From Bradyrhizobium sp. B124 (GTDB lineage: Bacteria; Pseudomonadota; Alphaproteobacteria; Rhizobiales; Xanthobacteraceae): a stretch of DNA of 64,000 nucleotides. Location of the stretch: the NCBI RefSeq assembly GCF_038967635.1, contig NZ_CP152413.1, positions 3,162,001 through 3,226,000 of the forward strand, given 5' to 3'. The notes below the pieces were generated by a model, which was not told the DNA's origin, did no database searches, and saw only the letters and a list, made by a program, of their open reading frames with translations. Each line of letters begins with the position of its first letter. Within the stretch, counting starts at the first letter, position 1. This document shows positions 26,703-34,024 of this stretch, piece by piece. A program made the position numbers and the translations under genes.

Positions 26703-26728
26703 TTCTTGGGTGACCTTCTTGGGTGACG
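26703..26728. repeat. 13-bp tandem duplication at the start of gntK
   Basis: TTCTTGGGTGACC is followed directly by TTCTTGGGTGACG, matching 12 of 13 bases. Removing one unit puts the ATG at 26697, which overlaps the pgl stop, in frame with gntK. With both units present that ATG reaches a TGA after nine codons. The only in-frame start near the expected position is the GTG at 26710, inside the first unit. Confidence 0.7.
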
Positions 26729-27243
26729 GGCAAAACCCCTGCGCACTGGTCGTGATGGGCGTCTCCGGCTCGGGCAAGAGCACCATCGCCGACCGCTTGG
26801 CGATCAGGATCGGCTGGCGCTTCGAGGACGGCGACAGCTTTCATCCGCCGAGCAATGTCGCGAAGATGCATTCCGGCCAGCCGCTCACCGACGAGGATCG
26901 CTGGCCCTGGCTGCGCGCCATCGCCAATGAGATCGACCGCACCTGCGGCGTCCGCGAACGGGCCGTCATCGCCTGCTCCGCGCTGAAGCGCGCCTATCGC
27001 GACGTCCTGGTGCATGGCCGCGACGACATCCGCATCGTCTTCCTCGACGGCACAGAGGAGCTGATCGCGACACGGCTGGCCGCGCGCAAGGACCATTTCA
27101 TGCCGCCGGGCCTCCTCGCCAGCCAGTTCAAGACGCTGGAGCCGCCGACGCCCGACGAACGCCCGATCACGGTTGCGATCGACCGTTCGGTCGACACCAT
27201 CGTCGAAGACATCGTCAGTCAACTGAAGTTGGACCGCCCATGA
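26710..27243 (+). CDS. gntK: Gluconokinase
   Basis: A 177-residue GntK-type kinase phosphorylating gluconate to 6-phosphogluconate. The P-loop MGVSGSGKST is near residue 16-25, followed by FEDGDSFHPPSNVAKM and GQPLTDEDRWPWL, all standard for the family. Catalysis links free gluconate to the same intermediate that zwf and pgl produce. The start is taken as GTG 26710; the ATG at 26697 is out of frame because of the tandem duplication, and the next in-frame ATG (26755) lies at the P-loop and is too late. No good ribosome-binding site precedes the GTG, so translation may rely on coupling to pgl. The last 4 bases overlap the HAD gene. Confidence 0.9.
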   Translation: MTFLGDGQNPCALVVMGVSGSGKSTIADRLAIRIGWRFEDGDSFHPPSNVAKMHSGQPLTDEDRWPWLRAIANEIDRTCGVRERAVIACSALKRAYRDVLVHGRDDIRIVFLDGTEELIATRLAARKDHFMPPGLLASQFKTLEPPTPDERPITVAIDRSVDTIVEDIVSQLKLDRP

Positions 27244-28046
27244 CCCGCATCGCCCTTGTCGTATCCGATGTCGACGGCACGCTGCTCACCAAGGACAAGA
27301 CCCTGACCGACGGCGCCCTGACCGCGGCGCGCAGACTGCACGAGGCCGGCATCGGCTTCACCATCGTCTCCAGCCGGCCGACGATCGGGATGGGTTTCCT
27401 GGTCGCGCCGCTCGCGATCACGCTGCCGATCGGCGCCTTCAACGGCTCTTCGATCGTCGATCCGCAACTGAAGCCGATCGAGCAGCATTTGATCCCGGCC
27501 GCCGTCGCCAAACGCAGCATCGACCTGCTCCGCGAGCGCGGCATCGATATCTGGCTGTTCACCAACGACCGCTGGCTGACCCGCAATCCCGACGGCGAGT
27601 ACAACGCGCACGAAAAGCGCGCGATCAAGCATGATCCGACCGTCGTCGGCGATTTCACGCCCTATCTCGACCAGGCCTGCAAGATCGTCGGCGCGAGCTC
27701 GGATGCGCCTCTGCTGCAGCGCTGCGAGGTGGAGATGCAGCAGATGGTCGGCAATGATGCGACCGCGGTCCGCTCGCAGACCTACTATCTCGACGTCACC
27801 CCGCCCGGCCACGACAAGGGCACCTTCGTCGAGGACATCGCGAGACGCCTCGGCATATCGCTCGAAAATGTCGCCACGATCGGCGACATGCAGAACGATC
27901 TGCCGATGTTCGCGAAAAGCGGCGTCTCGTTCGCGATGGGCAATGCCAGCGATGACGTAAAGGCGCGCGCCACGCATGTCACCGAAACCAACGAGCACGA
28001 CGGTTTCGCGCGCGCGATGGAAACGGTGCTGACGATGGGCCGCTAA
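27240..28046 (+). CDS. HAD-IIB (Cof-type) hydrolase
   Basis: A 268-residue phosphatase of the haloacid dehalogenase superfamily, class IIB. Motif I is VVSDVDGTLL near residue 8-17 with the nucleophile Asp; motif II is the Ser in TIVSSRPT; motif IV is IGDMQNDLPMF near 220; the C-terminal lysine region is VTPPGHDKG. Family members dephosphorylate small sugar phosphates or flavin intermediates. Its start codon overlaps the gntK stop (ATGA), so it belongs to the sugar-phosphate operon and may act on a pentose-phosphate or gluconate-pathway intermediate, but the substrate is not identifiable. It is the last gene of the unit and converges on the GH15 gene 42 bases away. Confidence 0.88.
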   Translation: MTRIALVVSDVDGTLLTKDKTLTDGALTAARRLHEAGIGFTIVSSRPTIGMGFLVAPLAITLPIGAFNGSSIVDPQLKPIEQHLIPAAVAKRSIDLLRERGIDIWLFTNDRWLTRNPDGEYNAHEKRAIKHDPTVVGDFTPYLDQACKIVGASSDAPLLQRCEVEMQQMVGNDATAVRSQTYYLDVTPPGHDKGTFVEDIARRLGISLENVATIGDMQNDLPMFAKSGVSFAMGNASDDVKARATHVTETNEHDGFARAMETVLTMGR

Positions 28047-28088
28047 GGCGGCTTTCTAGAAAGATCGCGCGCAAAGCAAAGGCTACGA

Positions 28089-29897
28089 TCAGGTCGACCG
28101 CTGCACCGCCGGCTTCTCGGCGTCGGCCTTGGCGGCGCTGAGATTGTGCGCCGTGTTGATCAGCGCGATATGAGTCAGTGCCTGCGGAAAGTTGCCGGTC
28201 TGCCGGCCGGCGCCCGAGTCGAACTCCTCCGCCAGCAGCCCGAGATCGTTGGCGACCGCGACGACGCGGTCGAACATGGTTTGCGCCTTGTCGAGATCTC
28301 CCGCCAGCACATGGGCGTCGGCGAGCCAGAGGCTGCAGGCCAGGAACGCGCCCTCGATCGGCTGGATTTCGTCAGACACCTCGCGCGGATCGTGCCGCAG
28401 CACGAATCCGTCGCGGATCATGTGCCGCTCGACCGCAGCGATCGTGCCGCGAATGCGCGGATCGGACGGCGGCAGGAAGCCTACCGACGGCAGCAGCAGC
28501 AGGCTGGCGTCGAGCAGCTTTGACCCGTAGCTCTCGACGAAGCTGTTGAGATCGGGATCGAAGCCCTGCCGGCAGACGTCGCGATGGATGGCCTCGCGCA
28601 GCACCCGCCATTTGACCAGTGGCCCCTTGAAGCCGAACCGCTCCGCGCTCTTGATGGCGCGGTCGAAGGCGACCCAGCACATCACCTTGGAGAACACGTA
28701 GTGTCTGGGCGTGCCGCGGCGCTCCCAGATGCCGTGATCCGGCTGGTCCCAGACATCGGCGAGATGACTGACGACGGTGCATTCGAGCGACCAGCTCTCA
28801 TCATCGAGCTTCAGCTTGGCCATGCGGGACTGGTGGAAGGCGTCGATCAACTCGCCGTAGACGTCGAGTTGCAGCTGCGCATGTGCGGCATTGCCGACGC
28901 GGACCGGTTGCGCCCCCTCATAGCCGGGCAGCCAGCCGGCTTCCCATTCCAGGAGGCGCCGCTGCCCCAGGATGCCGTACATGATCTGCATGTCGGCAGG
29001 AGCACCGGCCGCGGCCCGCAGCAGCCAGTTGTGCCAGGCGGCCGCTTCCTCGGTGTAGCCCGAATTCATCAGTGCCAGCAGCGTGAAGGTGGCGTCGCGC
29101 AGCCAGCAGAACCGGTAATCCCAGTTGCGCGCGCCGCCGAGCTTTTCCGGCAACGACGTGGTCGGGGCCGCGACGATGCCGCCGGTCGGCCTGAAGGTCA
29201 GTGCCTTCAGCGTGATCAGCGAGCGCATCACGAGGCTGCGCTGATAGCTGCCGTCATAGGTCGAACGGCTGCACCATTCCTTCCAATAGTCCTCGGTATC
29301 CTTCAGCGCGGCCTCGGGATCGATCGGCTCCGGCACCGGCTGATACGACGCTCCGTAGGTCAGGACAAAGGGCACGGTGTCGCCCTCGCCGATCTCGAAA
29401 TCGGCGATCGTGGTCAGGTCCTTGCCCGATGTCTTCACTGGCGTGCGCAGCAGGGTCATGTCCTGTCCGCTGATCGCCAGCAGCCCCTCGCCGTCCGGGT
29501 TCTTCTTCACCCAGGGAACATCGACGCCGAAGCCGAAGCGGATCACCAGCTCCATGTGCATCTTGACGCGGCCGCTGATGCCGCGAACCAGGCGGACCAC
29601 GTCGGAGGCATTGCCGCGCGGCGGCATGAAGTCGATCAGCGCGACCACGCCGTCCTCGGTCTCGAACCGAGTCTCCAGGATTAGCGTATCGTCCCAATAG
29701 CGGCGGGAGATCCGCTTGATCTCGCCAGCGGGCGCCAGCAGCCAGCGGCCATTCCGCGACGTGCCGAGCAGCGCCGCGAAGCAGGCGTCGGAATCGAACG
29801 CCGGCCAGCACAGCCAGTCGATCGAGCCGTCGCGACCGACCAGCGCTGCGGTTTCGCAATCGCCGATCAGCCCATAGTCTTCGATTCGAGAGGCCAC
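28089..29897 (-). CDS. Glycoside hydrolase family 15 protein (trehalase or glucoamylase-like)
   Basis: A 602-residue GH15-type protein with the family N-terminal beta-sandwich domain (IEDYGLIGDCETAALVGRDGSIDWLCWP) and a C-terminal (alpha/alpha)6 barrel (GGARNWDYRFCWLRDATFTLLALM near residue 260; GNAAHAQLQLDVYGELIDA near 340). No signal peptide, so it is cytoplasmic. Related proteins include bacterial GH15 trehalases and intracellular glucan glucohydrolases; given its genetic neighbours either trehalose or a short maltodextrin is a plausible substrate. It lies 17 bases downstream of malQ on the same strand and is presumably co-transcribed from the EcfG-type promoter upstream of malQ. Confidence 0.9.
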   Translation of the reverse strand: MASRIEDYGLIGDCETAALVGRDGSIDWLCWPAFDSDACFAALLGTSRNGRWLLAPAGEIKRISRRYWDDTLILETRFETEDGVVALIDFMPPRGNASDVVRLVRGISGRVKMHMELVIRFGFGVDVPWVKKNPDGEGLLAISGQDMTLLRTPVKTSGKDLTTIADFEIGEGDTVPFVLTYGASYQPVPEPIDPEAALKDTEDYWKEWCSRSTYDGSYQRSLVMRSLITLKALTFRPTGGIVAAPTTSLPEKLGGARNWDYRFCWLRDATFTLLALMNSGYTEEAAAWHNWLLRAAAGAPADMQIMYGILGQRRLLEWEAGWLPGYEGAQPVRVGNAAHAQLQLDVYGELIDAFHQSRMAKLKLDDESWSLECTVVSHLADVWDQPDHGIWERRGTPRHYVFSKVMCWVAFDRAIKSAERFGFKGPLVKWRVLREAIHRDVCRQGFDPDLNSFVESYGSKLLDASLLLLPSVGFLPPSDPRIRGTIAAVERHMIRDGFVLRHDPREVSDEIQPIEGAFLACSLWLADAHVLAGDLDKAQTMFDRVVAVANDLGLLAEEFDSGAGRQTGNFPQALTHIALINTAHNLSAAKADAEKPAVQRST

Positions 29898-29914
29898 CGC
29901 CGTGCTCCGCGTTG

Positions 29915-31861
29915 TCAGGCGTGCGACCGCTCGCGGGTTGCACGCTTGAGCGCGTCGATGTCGATCGCCGACGCGAGATGCTCGATCGAGACCGGCAGCC
30001 GCCGTTTCCAGTTCGGATGCTCGTAGACGGTGCCGGGGATGTTCGGCTGCTCGACAATGCCAAGCAAATCCTCCATCGAGACCGCCATCATCCGCGACCG
30101 CGTCCGTGCCATGAAGTTCACCACCGAATAGAAATCATTGTGGTGGATATCGTGCCGGTGCAGCACGTCGTCGAGATGGCCGAGCGCATCCCAGCGCCCC
30201 TGGTCGGTCTCACCGGGATCGATCCCGAGCGCGCGCTTGGTCTTGAGGTCGCTGAACGAGCGCCAGCCGGCATAGGTCGAGAGATCGTGGGTGTTGAACG
30301 TCACCAGCGCATTCGGCAGATAGTAGTCGGCGTTGCGGAACACGCCCTGGTCGTCGGTCTCGAACATCATCACGAGATACGACCAGATGCCCCAGCCGTT
30401 CATCTGCTCGCGAAAGCCCGGAGGCACGGTGCCGAGGTCCTCGCCGATCACGACGCAGCGGCTCGCAACGCTCTCCTGCGCGGTCGCCGCCAGCAGCGCC
30501 TCGAACGGCATCAGCACATAGGCGCCATTGGCCGGGCCGAAGCCGCGCGGCACCAGATAGAGCCGCTTCAGCCCGAAGGCGTGGTCGAGCCTGATCGCGC
30601 CGGCATGGTGCATCGAGGCGCGCAGCATCTGCCTGAACGGCTCGAACGAACGCTGCTCGAGGCCCGCGGCGTTGAAGCCGGCAAGCCCCCAGTCCTGACC
30701 CGCGGTGTTGAGCGGGTCCGGCGGCGCGCCGACGCCGAGATGACGCGAGATCGCGGTCTGCTCATTCCACGCGTCGAAGCCATCCGACTGCACGCCGACG
30801 GCGACGTCGAGATAGAGCCCGACCCGCATGCCGAGCTTGTGTGCGAGCGCCTGGCAGGCGCCGAGCTGCCGGTCCGCGGTCCATTGCACGAATTCCACGA
30901 ATTCGACCTCAGTGGCGGTGTCGCGCGCCCGGCGCAATTTCGCGCACGCCGTATCGTTGGGCTGCCGCCATTCGTCCGGCCATTCCCACCACGGCGTGTT
31001 GAATTTGTGCCGCATCACCTCGAAGCAGGCGAAGCGCGACAGCAGCACGCCCTGCTCCTTGCGATAGGCCTCGAAATCCTGCCAGCGGCCGAGGCCGGGA
31101 TTGGCCTTGAAGGCCGCGAAGGCCGCGCGCAGCGCGGGCCATTTCAGCGCCGCGACACCGACATAATCGACCATGTCACGGCTGCGGAGCTGCGCCAGCG
31201 CAGCTTGCGTTTCGGCATCGGCGCGGAATTCGGGAATCTTCGCGACGTCCACATAGAGCGCGTTAAGGAACAGCCGGCTGTTCGGCGAGTATGGGCTGCA
31301 ATCGCCAGGCCGATCGTCGAACAGCGCATGCAGCGGATTGAGCCCGATGCCGTCGGCGCCGAGCCGATGGGCGAATTCGAGCAGACCCTGCAGATCGGTG
31401 AAGTCGCCGATGCCCCAGTTGCGCGCCGACCGCACGCCATAGAGCTGGACCGCGATCACCCAGCAGCGGTCGAACGCGCCGCCGAATGCGCCGTCCGGCG
31501 CCACCAGAAGCGGCAGCTCCTCGCTGCCCGATGCGTCCTTGAGCTGCAACCGGTGCACGCCCTCGGGCAGGCCCGACGGCCACATCACACTCCGCTCATG
31601 TGCCTCGCCTTGCGCGAGCACCGCAGTGCCGTTGGTGAGCTTCCATTGCACCGGAAGCCGGGCCGTCTCGGAGAGCTGCGTCTGTCCGCCATGGCCGCCT
31701 CTGACGACCACGGGATCGGCGATCATCCGACGCGGCGTCTGGGGCGGCAGCGCCGCGAGGATCGCCGTCAGCGCCTCGGGGGTTGTCACACGGCGGTGAC
31801 CGCTACCATCGATATACTCGGTCTGGATTCCCAGGGTCTGGGCTTTGGCGTAAAGGTCCAT
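29915..31861 (-). CDS. malQ: 4-alpha-glucanotransferase (amylomaltase)
   Basis: A 648-residue GH77 enzyme that transfers maltodextrin segments between alpha-1,4-glucan chains. After an N-terminal accessory region of about 130 residues, the catalytic barrel shows LYGVRSARNWGIGDFTDL, the nucleophile region GAIRLDHAFGLKRLYLVP, and the acid/base region CVVIGEDLGTVPPGFRE. It reshapes glucan ends released by debranching so that TreY and GlgE can use them. It is transcribed away from glgE. A sequence matching the EcfG consensus exactly lies 79 to 103 bases upstream of its start, and the GH15 gene follows 17 bases downstream. Confidence 0.94.
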   Translation of the reverse strand: MDLYAKAQTLGIQTEYIDGSGHRRVTTPEALTAILAALPPQTPRRMIADPVVVRGGHGGQTQLSETARLPVQWKLTNGTAVLAQGEAHERSVMWPSGLPEGVHRLQLKDASGSEELPLLVAPDGAFGGAFDRCWVIAVQLYGVRSARNWGIGDFTDLQGLLEFAHRLGADGIGLNPLHALFDDRPGDCSPYSPNSRLFLNALYVDVAKIPEFRADAETQAALAQLRSRDMVDYVGVAALKWPALRAAFAAFKANPGLGRWQDFEAYRKEQGVLLSRFACFEVMRHKFNTPWWEWPDEWRQPNDTACAKLRRARDTATEVEFVEFVQWTADRQLGACQALAHKLGMRVGLYLDVAVGVQSDGFDAWNEQTAISRHLGVGAPPDPLNTAGQDWGLAGFNAAGLEQRSFEPFRQMLRASMHHAGAIRLDHAFGLKRLYLVPRGFGPANGAYVLMPFEALLAATAQESVASRCVVIGEDLGTVPPGFREQMNGWGIWSYLVMMFETDDQGVFRNADYYLPNALVTFNTHDLSTYAGWRSFSDLKTKRALGIDPGETDQGRWDALGHLDDVLHRHDIHHNDFYSVVNFMARTRSRMMAVSMEDLLGIVEQPNIPGTVYEHPNWKRRLPVSIEHLASAIDIDALKRATRERSHA

Positions 31862-31939
31862 TCGGCACGCTGCTTGCTCGCAACGGTATTGGGATCGTTG
31901 CTAAATTGTACAGATACGGGAAAGGGATAGTTGATGTTC

Positions 31940-31964
31940 AACGCTCTACCCTATCCGGCGTTCC
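31940..31964 (-). promoter_or_regulatory. EcfG-type general-stress promoter of malQ
   Basis: Reading leftwards, GGAAC (plus coordinates 31960-31964), 16 bases, then CGTT (31940-31943), an exact match to the alphaproteobacterial general-stress sigma-factor consensus. The predicted start is about 31933, giving a leader of about 70 bases. The GGAAC is one arm of a GTTCCC-ACC-GGGAAC palindrome (31960-31974), whose other arm faces glgE. Confidence 0.62.
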
Positions 31965-31969
31965 CACCG

Positions 31970-31995
31970 GGAACCATTGCCCGGCGAGCGGCTTT
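31970..31995 (+). promoter_or_regulatory. Possible degenerate EcfG-type promoter of glgE
   Basis: GGAAC (31970-31974), 17 bases, then CTTT (31992-31995), which matches three of four -10 positions. It shares the -35 palindrome with the malQ promoter and lies about 70 bases before the proposed glgE start. Support is weaker than for malQ. Confidence 0.28.
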
Positions 31996-32064
31996 CTATA
32001 TGGGTCTGGCGTGCCTCCTTCCCGGCGCCGGGACTTCATTTGCCTATTCAATGGCGGCATCACC

Positions 32065-34014
32065 GTGAACAAAACCGCCCGGCCTGTCGAGAGTGCCCAC
32101 AGCACTTTTCATATTACCGATGTCTATCCGTCGGTTGATGGCGGCCGCTTTGCGGTCAAGCGCATCGCGGGCGAAGCTGTCGAGGTGTGGGCCGACATCT
32201 ATCGTGACGGACATGATGTGATCGCAGCGGCATTGGTGTGGCGGCATGAGGGCGACGGCGAATGGCAACACGCGCCGATGACGCCGCACAGCGACGACCG
32301 CTGGGGCGGCGCCTTCGTGCCCGACCGGCCCGGCCGCTACAGCTTCGCGATCGAGGCCTGGACCGACGAATTCGCCAGCTGGCGGCATCGCTTCGAGCAG
32401 AAGCAGCGCGACGGCGGCGACCACACGCTGGATGCGGTCGAAGGCGCGGGCATGCTGACCCGGGCGCAGGCCGGTGGCCCGGCCGCGGCCGCAATCATCA
32501 TCAGGCAGTGCGAAATCTTCCTGCAAACCGGCGAGCCCGGCGCGCTGCTCGCACCCGAATTGCGTGAGGCGATGGCCGCCAGCCAGTTTCGCCGCGACCT
32601 GGTGCGATCGCAGCTCTATCCCCTCACCGCGGACCGGCCGCAGGCGCGCAGCGGCGCCTGGTACCAGATGTTTCCGCGCAGCCAGGGCAAGACACCCGGC
32701 GTGCACGCGACCTTCAACGAATGCATCGCGCGGCTGCCCGATATCGCGGCGATGGGCTTCGACGTCGTGCTGCTGGCGCCGATCCACCCGATCGGGCGGA
32801 CCCATCGCAAGGGCCGCAACAATGCCGCCATCGCGCAGCCAGGCGATCCCGGCAGCCCTTATGCGATCGGTGCGGCCGAGGGTGGCCACGATGCCGTGCA
32901 TCCGGAGCTCGGCACGCTCGACGACTTCCGCGCTTTCGTGGCGGCATGCCAGGCCCATGGCCTCGAGGTGGCGCTCGATTTCGCCGTGCAATGCTCGCCC
33001 GATCATCCCTGGCTGACGGTGCATCCGGAGTGGTTCAAGCGGCGTCCGGACGGATCGATGCGCACGGCCGAACATCCGCCGCAGCGCTGGGACGATGTCG
33101 TCAATCCGGATTTCGGATCCAAGGACGCAGCCGCGCTATGGCGCGCGCTGCGCGATGTCGTGCTGTTCTGGGTCGAACAGGGCGTGAATATCTTCCGGGT
33201 CGACAATCCGCACACCAAGCCGCTGGCATTCTGGGAATGGCTGATCCGCGAGGTGCAGGACAGCGATCCGGACGTGCTGTTCCTTTCGGAGGCGTTCGCG
33301 CGGCCGAAACTGATGAAGGGTCTCGCCAAGCTCGGCTTCACGCAGTCCTACACTTACTTCACCTGGCGCACGCAGCGTTCCGAGCTCGAACAGTATCTCG
33401 GCGAGTTGATATCCTATCCCGATCGCGACTTCTTTCGGCCGAATTTATTCGTCAACACACCTGACATCCTGCCCTTCCACCTGCAAAGCGGCGAATCCTG
33501 GATGTTCAAGTCGCGTCTCGCGCTGGCCGCGACGCTTTCAAGCAACTACGGCATCACCAGCGGCTTCGAATTGCTCGAGCACACGCCGGTGCCCGGCCGC
33601 GAGGAGTATCTCAACTCCGAGAAATACGAAGTCAGGGTTCGCGACTGGGATCAGGCCGGGAACATCAAGCCCTATGTCGCGGCCCTCAACCAAATCAGGC
33701 GCGGCAATCCAGCCCTGCAACAATTCGCCAATCTGCGCTTTGTCAATGTCGATGACGGCGGCGTGATCGGCTTCGTCAAGGCGGCGGCCGATCAGGGCAA
33801 TGTGATCGCGGCCGCGATTGCGTTATCGTCCGAGCCCCGCGACGTCTGGCTTCCGCTCGGCGACGTCACGGTCGGCCTTGGCGATGCCCGGCGCCCCGTC
33901 ACGGCCGTGGAAGACCTCGTCACCGGCGAGCGTCATGCGCTCGAATGGGAAGGCATCCGCCTGCGTCTGGATCCTGCGCGCGATCCCGCGTTGCTGTTGC
34001 GCTGTGTCGCCTGA
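32065..34014 (+). CDS. glgE: Alpha-1,4-glucan:maltose-1-phosphate maltosyltransferase
   Basis: A 649-residue GH13 (subfamily 3) enzyme extending glucan by maltose units from maltose-1-phosphate. The N-terminal domain starts with HITDVYPSVDGGRFAVKRIAGE; the barrel contains GFDVVLLAPIHPIGRTHRKG and the diagnostic nucleophile motif FRVDNPHTKPLAFWEWLI; ILFLSEAFARPKLM-like sequence carries the acid/base. I chose the GTG at 32065, just before the conserved region and after GGCGG. The frame is open from 31783, but the extra codons overlap the promoter region and the malQ start. It begins the glgE-treS/pep2-glgB-glgX-treZ-treY unit and receives maltose-1-phosphate from the kinase domain of the next gene. 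Confidence 0.93.
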   Translation: MNKTARPVESAHSTFHITDVYPSVDGGRFAVKRIAGEAVEVWADIYRDGHDVIAAALVWRHEGDGEWQHAPMTPHSDDRWGGAFVPDRPGRYSFAIEAWTDEFASWRHRFEQKQRDGGDHTLDAVEGAGMLTRAQAGGPAAAAIIIRQCEIFLQTGEPGALLAPELREAMAASQFRRDLVRSQLYPLTADRPQARSGAWYQMFPRSQGKTPGVHATFNECIARLPDIAAMGFDVVLLAPIHPIGRTHRKGRNNAAIAQPGDPGSPYAIGAAEGGHDAVHPELGTLDDFRAFVAACQAHGLEVALDFAVQCSPDHPWLTVHPEWFKRRPDGSMRTAEHPPQRWDDVVNPDFGSKDAAALWRALRDVVLFWVEQGVNIFRVDNPHTKPLAFWEWLIREVQDSDPDVLFLSEAFARPKLMKGLAKLGFTQSYTYFTWRTQRSELEQYLGELISYPDRDFFRPNLFVNTPDILPFHLQSGESWMFKSRLALAATLSSNYGITSGFELLEHTPVPGREEYLNSEKYEVRVRDWDQAGNIKPYVAALNQIRRGNPALQQFANLRFVNVDDGGVIGFVKAAADQGNVIAAAIALSSEPRDVWLPLGDVTVGLGDARRPVTAVEDLVTGERHALEWEGIRLRLDPARDPALLLRCVA

Positions 34015-34024
34015 AGGAGCCGTC

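Noticed and set aside
28047..28088. CTTTCTAGAAAG palindrome between the HAD and GH15 genes as a terminator
   Set aside because: Only 12 bp with no loop and no T-run; too weak to support a call.
31783..32064. Longer GlgE starting at 31783
   Set aside because: The extra codons overlap the malQ start and the divergent promoters and have no similarity to GlgE N-termini.
33818..34024. Longer TreS-Pep2 starting inside glgE
   Set aside because: The extra residues are an out-of-frame reading of the glgE end; the ATG at 34025 has a ribosome-binding site and begins conserved sequence.
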